Source: Pollenia angustigena (taxonomy: Eukaryota > Arthropoda > Insecta > Diptera > Polleniidae). Taken from it: DNA of 64,000 bases. A program made the position numbers and the translations under genes. Below, in pieces: positions 35,940 to 47,162 of this stretch (positions are counted from its first letter, which is position 1; every line of letters begins with the position of its first letter). The DNA is taken from assembly GCA_930367215.1 (NCBI GenBank), contig OV884058.1:202510208-202574207 (forward strand). The letters are read 5' to 3'. The notes under the pieces are model-generated. The model had not been told where the DNA came from. It saw only the letters and a program-made list of their open reading frames with translations, and did no database searches.

Positions 35940-37646
35940 CAGAGTTCCCAGTTTTATTTTAAGCCTTATCCCCAATTTGCGATTTTTCATCCCCAAAAAT
36001 CCTTAAAATAGCAATTTTCTTATCCCCAAAAAATCCCCAAATGCATACATCCATTTATTTAAATATATTTATTTGTGTAATATTATTAAAACTAATGTTA
36101 TTTATTTTTTGAATCCTACGTATCTATGTACAGTAGGGTGTCCCATTAAAAAAAAGAAATTTTGGGGATCATTGTTAATTTGAATACTCATAAGGCTAAG
36201 AATTTTTGAGATTTTTCTCCGATTTTTCGGAGGTGGTTTAGAGGTCGCGCAAATTGATTTTGTACCAAAAATCGACCTTTTTGGGCTTTTTTTGAATTTT
36301 GGTTGAAAAAATAGATATTTCTTCAGCTTCTGAGTCAATATTCTTAAAGAAAATTTTCTGATCTTTAATTTAATGTGCATAAATAATAAGTTACGTCAGG
36401 GATTTTCCACACTTTGATACATTATATAACAGTTTTTCGTAAATTTTCAGCAAATATGAAAAAAATGCTTTATAACTTTTAAAATTTGTATGAAGACTAA
36501 AAAAACTAATGATGCAGTTTAAAAGATTATGAAGTTTTAAATAAATTAGCATAAAAAAAATTAATTTTCTCTCACCGTTCTCGAGTAATACCCTTTTAAA
36601 GCTTTGTACACATTGTATGAAATGTATAATACTACAAGGTGTGAACTAGGTTTGCATTGCTTTAAACTTTAAATAATTGGATTTAGAAAATGTTAAACTA
36701 CATCATTAGTTTTTTTAGTCTTCATACAAATTTTAAAAGTTATAAAGCATTTTTTTCATATTTGCTGAAAATTTACGAAAAACTGTTATATAATGTATCA
36801 AAATGTGGAAAATCCCTGACGAAAGTTATTATTTATGCACATAAAATTAAAGATCGGAAAATTTTCTTCAAAATATTTACTCAGAAGCCGAAAAAATACC
36901 GATTTTTTAGCAATTTTCAATAATAATTCAATAAAAGTCAAAAACGCTAGATTTTTGGTACAAAATCAGTTTGCGCGACCTCTAAAGCACTTCCGAAAAA
37001 TCTGAAAAAATTCCCAAAAATACTTTACCTTATGAGTATCCAAATTAGGAAAGATCTTCCGAGAAAATCCAAATTTTTATTTTTTTTGGGACAACCTAAT
37101 GTACAAGGGTAAGGTAAAAACACAATATAAAAATAATTATGCGTCAATATATATTTATAATTTCCAAAACTAGGGAATCATAATCTTCTAATTCATAAGC
37201 CAATGCAATTTTGTGTTACATGTTGTTTGTTTAAAAAGTACATTTGAGATTATTGAATAAATTTGTCACAGCATGCTGCATTATTTTATAGTGTGTATTT
37301 ATTCTAAGAAGAGCTCCTAATAACTCATATTGCATTCTGTTGCAGAAAAAAGCTAGTTCAACAGAAATAACGCTAGTTGATACAACAAGCATATTTAACA
37401 CTATTTCAACAAGTTCTTGAAATAGTTTTAAACCGAAAAAAAGACTAAAATGTGTACCCACATCCTGACCAAATCGGTCTTGCCATTGCAAAAATGAAAT
37501 TTATAATAATATATTATCCCCAAAAATCCCCAGCGAAAAAAGTGCTTTCCCCAAAAAATCCCCTGGGGATTTTCACGAAATTTGTATCCCCAATTACAAA
37601 AAATAATCCCCAATTTGGGGAAAAGTCCCCAAAACTGGGAACACTG
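35940..37646. mobile_element. hAT-type MITE, 8-bp duplication, with an inner insertion
   Basis: Ends CAGAGTTCCCAGTTTT and (complement) CAGTGTTCCCAGTTTT, flanked by an exact 8-bp repeat GTCAAAAT (35932-35939, 37647-37654). Subterminal regions are crowded with ATCCCC motifs, as hAT elements often carry short subterminal repeats. Non-coding. It holds the inverted-repeat element at 36129-37103. Confidence 0.85.
36129..37103. mobile_element. 975-bp inverted-repeat element
   Basis: Ends TACAGTAGGGTGTCCC / GGGACAACCTAATGTA with long arms (about 36130-36490 and 36710-37103) of imperfect pairing. TA at both borders suggests a Tc1/mariner-type insertion. ORFs are mirror shadows. Confidence 0.65.
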
Positions 37647-37901
37647 GTCAAAATACAAAATTTTTGTAACGCCAACATGGGGGAATCGGCATTAGTCGCC
37701 AATTAAACCAATTCTATTTAAATATGAGTTTAGATTTAAATATTGTATTTCATATATTTATATCTGTTTTTTACATAAAAAACGAATTTTAAGCATAAAC
37801 AGATATATAAATAAAATGGTGAATTTGGCCTTAACAGGGTCTTTTTTTTTAAATGTAATGCAACTTTTCAGTTTTTAATCGCTTTATTTTGAAATACATT
37901 A

Positions 37902-38021
37902 GTCTGGCATCACACTAAGGAAGTTTTCTTTCAGAACATGCTTTTCTTCTCTTCTCTCTCTCCTCTCTCATCCATAAACTTAGACTTTCTTAAAAAAAAC
38001 TTTCATAGTGTGAACCCAGAC
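37902..38021. mobile_element. 120-bp MITE, TTA duplication
   Basis: Ends GTCTGGCATCACACTA and (complement) GTCTGGGTTCACACTA, flanked by TTA at 37899-37901 and 38022-38024. A related, partly deleted copy lies at about 38296-38385. Confidence 0.75.
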
Positions 38022-38385
38022 TTAACAAAGTTCTTATCAACAGTTCTTATGCGTCAACTTGGGAATTCCAATTCTAGAAACTCCCTACGGCTTACAAAGT
38101 ACAGCCTTACGCACTCAAAATAAAATTTTTTTTTTAATTTCCGATTTTTCGGGAATTTAATGTGGGATTCCAGGCTAGCAATACTAGTGTGATTAATCGA
38201 TAATCGTAATTTACAGAATTTTTTAATGTAATTAGGATTATGAAAAATTTTTATTAAATGCAAACACTTGTTTGTTTATATTTGTCTAAAACTCTTCTAT
38301 CAGAGGGTGTGAGTTTATCTCCTTCCCTCTCCCCAATAAACATGGACTTTCTAAAAGAAAACTTTCATAGAGTGAACCCAGACTA

Positions 38386-39904
38386 ACATTTTCAGCGTTA
38401 CAAAAACTGCAGTCAAAGTAGAAAAACTGCTATTTCTTCCACTTTTTCATTTGATTAACCGTGATAGCAAACGATCAGTTTATTGTTTTAACATACTTAT
38501 TAAATTTAAAAATGTACATTAACTTCTTGAATTAATTTTTTTGTATGTTAATATGTATGTACACTAATGTTTACTTGTTAAATAATAAAAATATTAAAAA
38601 AAACTGTATTATTAGATTTGCTATTCGATTAACCGTGAAAATCGAATATCCGTAATGCTTCTGGTCCCGACCATCACTAATAATCGAGGCCCGACTGTAA
38701 TATATCTTTGCTTCTTCGAGCTGCTAAATCCTCTGTTTCAAAAATGAAATTAAAATTTTTTTTTTTTATTTTATTAACACAGACTTTAATAACTTAATGA
38801 AAGCACAAGTGTCACCAACAACCCAAATGACAGTTAACACCTCAGTTTTTTACGTAGCTAACTAATGAAAGACAGCATATTATTTCACTACGCATTCACA
38901 TTTCCTAAAACTGCCACACCAGTTAGACTGTTGGAGCTGTTGCATTATGATGTTTTTACCTAATAACTTAATTCTAAATTAACTTATTTAATTAGCGTTT
39001 TCTTTTTAAAAGTAATTGTAAAAACAATTACGCATTAAAGTTAAAGAGATAACATTAAAAAATTATTACGCAATAATGTGGTTTGCTATTAAAATAGTTC
39101 GAATCCCAACAATATAATTGCGATATTAAAAAAGAGTATGTACGAGCACATATTTCATATTTTACTTAATTGAATGTGGGTAATCAGGTCAAGTAATTGT
39201 TTATAAAAAAAAACATTAATTGAATTAAACTTAAATTTCCTCGAAAGTGTTTTACTAAAAATAACTCAGAATTGGAGAACGTTTTAATAATAGTTATAAA
39301 ATAATTCCCGTTTAATTGAAGACTTCTTTATACTATAAGAAGTAAACTTTACAATTTATTCCAACTGGTGAACTGGAAAGATTAAATAACATTTTAATAA
39401 CCATTCTAGAGTTATTGATTAATTCCCAATCACAACAAAAATAATAAAAATCAACAACAAAGCTTATAAGAAATTAAACTTTTCAATACCAATCAAGGCG
39501 AATTCAAACAGGTGACTGCATCATGAGATAGAGTTGTGCAGCTATCCCTTTCTAAAAAGGTAGAGTGAATGTCAAAATAAGTTTTTGAAAATATAAAAAA
39601 GGAAATTTTGTTTTGTTTATAAAATATACACAATTGCTTTGGAATGTAAATCTTTTTCTTGTAATGCAAATTGATTGTGGCTATACTTATTACTTACGCC
39701 TTTTTAAATCCTTGTGTTTATATTTTATGTTCACTTTTTTTATTTTATATAATTAAAATAAGTTTTTTTTTTCAGGAATTTAGATTTTTATTGAATTTAA
39801 AATTTAAATTAATTTATTAATTTTATATACCGCAAATCAACTCCAAAATTGCTATACATACAACTATAACAACGAAGTTGTTTTAGATATTAAAGAAAAA
39901 AAAA
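38386..39904. other. no gene recognised
   Basis: AT-rich sequence, no coding or structural signal beyond short A/T tracts. Confidence 0.5.
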
Positions 39905-41673
39905 TATTTGGAATGAATATATTAAAGAATTATTTACTGATGGCAATCGATCAAGTTTTGAAACACAGACACCACAATCACATACAGGAGTGGCGATCCC
40001 ACAAACAGAAGTTGAGGTAGCAATAGCATCCCTGAGAGACAAAAAAGCCTGTGGCCCTGATGAGATTCCTTCTGAAATACTGAAATTGATAGACAGCGAT
40101 AACATCCATCTTCTTACAAAACTGTTTAATTTTATTTACGATACTGGCCAGTTCCCACAAGATTGGCTTAAATCAATCTTTGTAACCATCCCCAAGAATA
40201 GTCACGCAAAACATTGTAATGATTATAGACTCATAAGCCTAATGAGTCACGCTCTCAAAATATTTCTCCGAATAATTCACTCCAGAATTTATGAAAAAGC
40301 CGAGAAACATATGGGTGAGTCTCAGTTTGGTTTTAAAGAAGGCATGGGCACCCGTGAAGCACTTTTTTCTATACAGATGTTAGTTCAGAAATGCAAAATG
40401 TACAGAATGATGTTTTCTTATGCTTCATTGATTACGAAAAGGCTTTTGACACTGTGCAACATGATAAGCTGATCGAAATTCTAAGTCCATTGGTATAGAT
40501 AACAAGGAAATCCGATGTATTAGAAGCCTGTATTGGAATCAAACAGCACAAGTTAATGTCGATGGAGAGATGACTGAGAGTACTGCAATCTCTAAAGGAG
40601 TCAGACAAGGATGTATACCCTCACCACTACTATTTAATATTTACTCCGAAAGAATATTCCAAGAATCAATTAATAAGGTTCGAAAAGGTATATATATAAA
40701 CGGTATATTTCTCAACAATATTAGATATGCTGATGACACCACCATACTGGCCGATAGTATGTCTGGACTCCAACATCTACTAGACAAACTAACGGAATAT
40801 AGTGAAACTTATGGCCTAAAGATTAATATACGGAAAACGAAATATATGATTGTCAGTAAAAAAAGTGCCCACAGCACAACTTCTTTGAAGATAAAAAACT
40901 CCTACACTGAAAAAATTTTCTTCACAGATCCAATGAAATTTACATTAAAATTCAACCTATGTAACCCTTCATTGGATTAATGAAATGTTTCATAAAATCA
41001 ATGAAAATTTTGCATTAGTTTAATGACAAACGTTTATTTTATATTTTTTTTAATGAGGATTCATAAAATCAATGAAAATTTTGTCATTGATTTTACTATT
41101 TCCTTCATTAATCCAATGAAGGGTTACATAGGTTGAATTTTAATGTAAATTTCATTGGATCTGTGAAGAAAATTTTTTCAGTGTACGTTGACAGAGTACA
41201 TAGTTTTAAATATCTCGGGGTTACAATCAATAACCAGTGGGATAGTTCAAAGGTAATCAGATGCCATATTTTCTGTTCTTCTATATGCAATGTAGGTATG
41301 GACCATAAAAGCAGTAGACGTAAAGAAGCTTGAAGCCTTTGAAATATGGATCTATCGAAGAATTCTTAGAATACCATGGTCCCACTTTGTATCGAACCGA
41401 GAAGTACTCAGTCAAATGCACCGAAGTAGAGAGCTAATAGTCACCATAAAGAAGCGAAAAACAGCATACCTGGGCCACATTATGAGTAACCCAAAATACA
41501 AATTATTACAAATTATCACGCGAACAAATGTTGAAGGATGGCCTAGTAGAGGAAGAAAAGAAATAACTTGGCTTAGTAACATACAAGCGTGGACTGGTAT
41601 CCGTGATGCAGGCAACCTGCTTAGCGAGGCGAGAAATCGAGAAACTTTTTCAGAGATAGTAAAAAACTTATGA
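39905..41673 (+). pseudogene. LINE (non-LTR retrotransposon) reverse-transcriptase pseudogene
   Basis: Translation across frames gives the RT domain in order. There is a KKACGPDEIPSEIL segment at about 40040, an IPKNSHAKHCNDYRLISL segment at about 40190, a DYEKAFD segment near 40425 after a frameshift, and GVRQGCIPSPLLFNIYSE at about 40600. The catalytic YADD is at 40726-40737 and HSFKYLG at about 41195. The 3' end is a C-terminal region with KTAYLGHIM and RGRKEITWL, ending at a stop at 41671-41673. The endonuclease domain is missing on the 5' side, as in a 5'-truncated LINE copy. There is an internal deletion after 41265, at least two frameshifts, and an inserted MITE. Clade not certain. Inactive. 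Confidence 0.85.
40905..41183. mobile_element. 279-bp palindromic MITE in the LINE, TA duplication
   Basis: Ends CACTGAAAAAATTTTC / GAAAATTTTTTCAGTG with nearly complete pairing, flanked by TA at 40903-40904 and 41184-41185. Removing it with one TA restores the LINE frame (KNSYVDRVHSFKYLG). Tc1/mariner-type duplication. Confidence 0.9.
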
Positions 41674-42283
41674 TATGTATAATTTAAAATAATGTAAAAT
41701 TAAATTGAAATGGTCGCTTACTTGGTGGCCAAACGATCAAGTTTTGCTTTTCAATTCCTTTCAATTTGCAATACACTCTCAGTTTTTTACTAACACACTC
41801 ACAATTTTTAAATTGACCACGAGATGGCTTTCAATTTCACCTTTCCATTTGTTTGGCAATTTTACTCTCAATTTAACAGCTGAGTACAAGTTTGTCTTCA
41901 TAAATTGTGTTGTTGTTGATATCTTGGAAGTAAATTGCTTACAAATTGAGTGCAGCCTACGTCACAGCAGGGTTACATTCGGAAAACGAATTGGCAAATA
42001 AAGAAGAAGACAAAATGTAAACAAAGCTTGACATTCAGTATACATACACAGAAAAAAAAATAAACAATAAACATATGACTCGAAAATGTCACCTTATGAA
42101 TTCGACTTGATACCAATTAATATTTTCAATTAAAACTATTTGTAATTTAAAAAAAAAATTAAAAATAATTGTAGCTTTGAAATGTTTAATTACAAATTAC
42201 AAATAATTTTTATTATACTCAACTTAAATTTTGAAACACATTTAAACTGAAGAATTTAAATTACATGTCATTGCGTAATAAGA
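41674..42283. other. no gene recognised
   Basis: AT-rich. The ORF at 41705-42001 (+) has no recognisable domain. Confidence 0.5.
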
Positions 42284-42532
42284 TGGTTTTCTTCCGCAAC
42301 CACGTAACTCGATTTTTTCCGATTTTTTGTTTTAACGGGAAAAGTAATCAGTAAATACCGCATTACAATTTTGCAATTTTTTTCTTTGGCCGAAGAATAT
42401 CGGAATTTTTCCTAATTTTTGGATTGTAAAAGAATATATAGCAAAAAGTTTCAAATATTTGGTAAAAAAAAAAGTATTTTGTCCTTCCTGAAAAGTAGTT
42501 GTTTTTGCATTACGAGGTTGCGGAAGAGACCC
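42284..42532. mobile_element. short inverted-repeat element (about 250 bp)
   Basis: GGTTTTCTTCCGCAACC and GGTTGCGGAAGAGACC face each other with further partial pairing (CACGTAA/ATTACG). Target duplication unclear. Confidence 0.5.
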
Positions 42533-42774
42533 ATCGAATTGCAGATGTAATTAAGGAGCAAAGAACAATTAATAGATAACTTTTGTTCCTCTTTTTTTAA
42601 GGATATTTTATAGAAAGTTGGTAGAAGTAGTTTAAAGCTGATATCGAAAATCTTAAGATCGATTCAACCATGTTGTCCGACCAACATTTTTTATATGTAT
42701 TTTGACCAGTGTTCGCAACAGCCTTTACCCCTGATTTAGAACGCGTCAAAATGTCCAGTTTTTGTTCAAAGCTT

Positions 42775-44171
42775 GGCTGTAGGAAATATCGCCCAAAGAA
42801 AAATGGCCCAAAAAAAAAAATGAAAAATCGCCCAAATGAAGAATCGCCCAAGCGAACATGAAAAATGACCCAAAAAGGTAAATATGAAATTTTGCCCAAA
42901 AAAAACGAAAAAGGGCCCAAAAAAAAAATGAAAAATGACCCAAAAAGCAAAAACTAATTTTTTCCCAAAAAAAAAAAAAAAATTACTAAATTTGCAAAAA
43001 AGTGTTTATTATTCATATAAATTTAGGTGACATGTCATAACGTAACTTAACTTATAATCAAAAATGTGTACATTTTTTTTTAAAATACCGTTAAAATTTC
43101 AAGTGATTTTTTTAAAGATACTTATTTAACCATAATATGGTTGTCGATGACAATGATTTGGTTAAATTAAATATAATATGGATAAAATATTTTTATAGCT
43201 TTTACTCCGGGTGTATATATTAAATATATATATCCAAAATAAGGATTTCATTTTCTATGGTATAACAAATACTGGCTTCGCTAACTAAAGCTTCTCTGTA
43301 TAGCCGGCCTTCGGCCGGGCGCAAGGATTTTCTCCTCTATGGTATAACAAAGACCGGCTTCGCTAACTAAAGCTTCTCTGTATAGCCGGCCTTCGGCCGG
43401 GTGCAAGGATTTTCTCTTTTATGGTCTAACAAAAACCGGTTTCGCTAAGTAAAGCTTCGAAAAACTGCCTTGTTTCCGAACAAGGCCGACTACGCAGAGA
43501 AGCTTTAGTTAGCGAAGCCGGTGTTTGTTATACCATAGAGGAGAAAATCCTTGCGCCCGGCCGAAGGCCGGCTATACAGAGAAGCTTTAGTTAGCGAAGC
43601 CGGTTTTTGTTATACCATAGAGGAGAAAATTCTTGCGCCCGGCCGAAGGCCGGCGATACAGAGAAGCTTTAGTTAGCGAAGCCAGTATTTGTTATACCAT
43701 AGAAAAGAAAATCCTTATTTTCGATATATATGTATATATTTAATATATACACCCAGAGAAAAAGCTACAAAACCATTTTTAAAAAAATTCTACCGACATT
43801 ATGTTTAATTTAACCAAATCATTGTCGCCGACAACCATATAATGGTTAAATTAGTATCTTGAAAAATAGTTTTGTTGTTTGCAACCATAATAAAACATGG
43901 TTTTCTCTGCTATGTAAGATTATGGTAGAATTTTAAAAATAGCCCATTTTTTTTGGGCCATTTTTCATACAACATTTTTGGGTGATTTTTCATAATGAAA
44001 AATCACCCAAATTTAAAAAACGAAAAATCACCCAACAATAACGATAAATAGCCCAAAAATTTTGGGCCATTTTTCATATGAAATCAGGCCCAATTTTACA
44101 TGCAATTTTTTTGGGCGATTTTTCACTTTTTTTTTTGGGCGATTTTTCTTTGGGCGATATTTCCTACAGCC
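42775..44171. mobile_element. 1.4-kb foldback element, 9-bp target duplication
   Basis: Ends GGCTGTAGGAAATATCGCCC and its complement, flanked by an exact 9-bp repeat TCAAAGCTT (42766-42774, 44172-44180). The outer arm zones are made of degenerate short repeats of GCCCAAAAA/GAAAAATCG. The inner zones (about 43249-43730) hold roughly 100-bp repeats containing GCCGGCCTTCGGCCGG and CTTCGCTAACTAAAGCTTC, in two to three copies per arm, facing each other. Inverted arms built of internal repeats plus a 9-bp duplication match foldback-type elements as known in Drosophila; Mutator-like elements also make 9-bp duplications. No transposase. Confidence 0.85.
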
Positions 44172-44333
44172 TCAAAGCTTATTTGCTTTTTTTGACTCGT
44201 TGCTGCAAAATATTTAAATTTAACTTTACTCCAGCAAATGTAATTTGAAACCAGTTGTAATCGGCAGCCAACCTTCACATACATATTAGCATAAGACTTC
44301 CACGGGAAATCCCCTTTTTCTGTTTATATTAAC

Positions 44334-44495
44334 GACGCAATTCGAAGCCATGCGACGCAACTTCAAAGCCATGCGACACAAAGTGAAACACAAACGAGGC
44401 AACTTCGAAGCCATGCGACGCAAAGTGAAACAAAAACGACGCAACTTCGATATCACAGACATTTTAAAAAGACGCAACTTCGAAAACGACGCAAA
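44334..44495 (+). repeat. minisatellite with GCGACGCAA core
   Basis: Degenerate repeats of GACGCAACTTCGAAGCCATG and CGACGCAAAGTGAAACA alternate. They create a repetitive basic ORF (44350-44646) that has no other sign of being a gene. Confidence 0.6.
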
Positions 44496-44499
44496 CGGG

Positions 44500-44680
44500 G
44501 TAGTGGTGTATATGTTTTGTTCGTGTAAACATGGCTTTTTGTTTGTTTTTTCGTATGTATATTTTGTTTTTGTAGAAAAAAAATTGGATTTTTTTACCAG
44601 CCAAAAGGGCGGAACGAACATTAATAAGCCGAACCGAACACAATGAAGTTTGTGGATTAAAAAAAACCGAGCTGAATTCA
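44500..44680 (+). repeat. fragment of the CAGTGTTCG hAT MITE family
   Basis: Matches the middle of the element at 53513-54049 (CAGCCAAAAGGG, CGAACATTAA, GCCGAACCGAACACA), same orientation, both ends missing. Followed by a poly-C stretch. Confidence 0.6.
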
Positions 44681-45339
44681 ATGATTTTAGCGGGGGATTT
44701 ACGCCTAGGCCCGGGCCTATAAATCCACCCCCCCCCCAATAGAAAGTTTTTATTAAAAGCAAACACAATTTGCCAAGAAATATAAAAAGAGCTTAGAGCT
44801 TTCATTATATATACTTATTTCAGAAAAAACACAGTTTGGTATATCTTTCTCAGCTATTCCGATTTTCTTTGACTGAAATTTTTTTGTTTTTTCAATTAAA
44901 AACTTAAGTTTTGAATTGCCCAAATATTATATCGCCCAATTGGCTGCCGCCAGAACCGATGACCATACGGTCTCGATTTATGGCATTTGCCGTTACTCTT
45001 GCTTTATCTGGTTAGAATCACTTGTTCTCCAGTGACAATTCGTACAGTTGAGGTAGGAGCAATTCCTTGAGCATAGCTTTGTAGCGTTCACCGTATACAG
45101 TAGTCGTTATCGTTACAAAAAACGACATTATAAATTTAAAATGTTTTTAATTTTAAACCTAAACTCGAAAGCATTTTTTACTAAAGACAGTTCAAATGTT
45201 AGCAAACTCCAACTGTCCGTTGAGAAATTGCTAATTTATTTGCCAGTTTTGTTTCCCTAATTCTTTGCAAATTTTTGTATCTTTTAGATCCCAGCTTTCA
45301 CTTTCATACTAGAGTTTATAAAACTTTTTAATAACTTAA
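44681..45339. other. no gene recognised
   Basis: A short GCCCAATTGGCTGCCGCC stretch near 44935 recalls the end of the foldback element, but no full copy is present. Confidence 0.4.
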
Positions 45340-46042
45340 TTAAAAAACCAGTAAGAAAGTATAGTCGGTCAAGCCCAACCATATGATACCCTACACCACA
45401 GTATTTAAAAACACATCATGCTTAGGTGTCCATGTAAATATGGATTTATCTATGTTTATAAACTTCATGAAAATCGGTTTGAAAGTTTGTGAGAGGCAGA
45501 AATTACCCCCTGCCTCCCCTTGTGGTCCTATTTTTTAAAAACTGTATAGCTAATGTGTCCCTATAGATATGGATCTATCTATGTTTTAAATTTCATTAAA
45601 ATCGGTTTTAGAGGCAGAAATTGCCCCTAGCTCCCCTCGTGGTCCTATTTGTTTAAAAATCCATACATTTTGTATCCCTATAGATATGGTTCTCTCTATG
45701 TTTTAAATTTCATTAAAATCGGTTTGATAGTTTCTGAGAGAAAGAAATTTCCCCCTTTCTTCCGTCGTGGTAATACGATTCGGCCCATTTTCAATAGGAT
45801 TGGTCCTTGTGCTAATAAGAACCTATGACCCAAATTTTATAAAATTAGCTCCAAAATTGCGAACAAGGTTACATGGACAGCCAGCCAGCCAGCCTGCCGG
45901 ACGGACATCGTTAGTTCGACTCAGAAAGTGATTCTGAGTAGATCGGTATACTTTAAGGTGGGTCTAGGACCACTATTTTAAGGCGCTACACACATCAGCA
46001 CAATTGCATAATACCCTCTCCACTATTGTGGTGTGGGTATAA
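45340..46042 (+). repeat. dispersed repeat with three tandem units of about 115 bp
   Basis: Starts AGTAAGAAAGTATAGTCGG and ends CTATTGTGGTGTGGGTATA. It contains three degenerate units each with ATGGAT-TATCTATGTTT, TTTCAT-AAAATCGGTTT and CCCCTCGTGGTCCTATTT. It also has a GGACATCGTTAGTTCGACTC segment as in the other dispersed family. Non-coding. Confidence 0.65.
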
Positions 46043-46310
46043 TCACCATTGAAAATCAATAAAACATTTAATCATTGAATATTTATAATTTTTGAATATT
46101 TTTTTTTATATATTAATTTTCTTAAAAACTATTAACAATAATAATGTTAAATATTATATTAAAAAACTAAATAACATTAAAACCTTGGTATACAAATTAC
46201 ATAAACTTTGGTATAAAAAGAAAACTTTTTCTGAATAAATTAATACACATTTATGGGATAAATTATTAATTCTAATGAAATCCTTTTGCCTGAGAAAAAA
46301 GGTACAATTT

Positions 46311-47042
46311 CTAGAAAAGTGAATGGTGATGATGATGCGCGAATGCCAAAGGAGCGGCATGAAGATGGGCATGGGGAACTCCATGAACATGGGCAGTGAG
46401 TTTAGCTAAACGAGATTGGGGGAAAGCATATCCCACAGATACATGGTGAGTGGTCGTTTTTGGCCCAGGAATAGCACGGTAGCTTGGTAAAGGTTCTGCG
46501 AAGGGAATGGCCTCCAAAACTGGGGGTAAGATGGGAGCAGCTGCTGGTACAACATGGGCGTGGGCTTGTATAACTGGAGCAGGGAGTAAAGGAGCGGGGA
46601 TGGAAAATACAGAAGCTGGAGCCGGCAGGAAAGGAGCAGGGGCGGGGATTAAAGGAGCAGGGGCAGGAAGTATGGGAGCTAAAGCTGGAACTAAAGGTTC
46701 TGGTGCTGATAGCCAGGGTGCTTGGGCCGGGAAAATTGGAGCAGGTGCTGGCAAAAGAGGTTCACCATGGAAATAAGCAGAAGGCAAAAACTTAGGCTGA
46801 TGGTGGAAGGGGGGTAAGGGAGCAGGGGCGGCAGCATGGAAATGTGCTGGTGGTAATACTGGTGGCACTAGATCCAAATGTTCAGGTACTCCATGGAAAC
46901 CAAAGGGATACGATGGCTTAGCTTGAGCAAATACAACAGCTGAAGCTAACAAAGCAAAAGCCTTAAAGAGGAAATATTTAGATTAATTGAATTTCATTAA
47001 ATCTAATTTGAAAAAATTGCTTACCACTTTTACATGCATCAT
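46311..47042 (-). CDS. Pro/Ala/His-rich secreted protein, probable cuticle or matrix protein (two exons)
   Basis: Exon 1 (47042-47025) has six codons, MMHVKV, followed by donor GTAAGC. Exon 2 (46961-46311) starts after a pyrimidine-rich AAG acceptor. The intron is 63 bp and phase 0. The product has 222 residues with a clean signal peptide cleaved probably after AQA at residue 20. The mature chain is rich in Pro, Ala and His. It has PAPAPxxPAPAP repeats at about 75-150, an aromatic/charged segment PKTTTHHVSVGYAFP near 175-190, and a His-rich C-terminus. No R&R chitin-binding motif, enzyme motif or membrane anchor is seen. The layout (tiny first exon, intron within the signal peptide) is the same as in the gene at 1416-2734, although the mature sequences differ. 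Function is inferred from composition only; the His-rich tail could bind metal or respond to pH. Confidence 0.85.
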
Positions 47043-47127
47043 CTTGTATAGTTTTGAAAACTTAAAACCCGTTTAATTAAATTTTTTGTTTGACAGACAA
47101 CTCTTCGTTTATGCAAATAATAGGAAA

Positions 47128-47162
47128 CTAATGAATTATTAATTATTGCAAGGTAATTTATA
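47128..47162 (-). promoter_or_regulatory. candidate core promoter of the Pro/Ala/His-rich gene
   Basis: TATAAAT at 47162-47156 on the minus strand lies about 30 bases upstream of TCATTAGT, an arthropod-initiator-like site near 47128. This gives a 5' untranslated region of about 85 bases. Spacing is good; untested. Confidence 0.5.

Noticed and set aside
36102..36923. Paired ORFs in the 36-37 kb inverted repeat as a gene
   Set aside because: The two ORFs are mirror readings of the two arms of a non-autonomous element.
46507..46776. Gly/Ala-rich plus-strand ORF opposite the Pro/Ala/His-rich gene
   Set aside because: Antisense shadow of the PAPAP repeats; no splice or promoter support.
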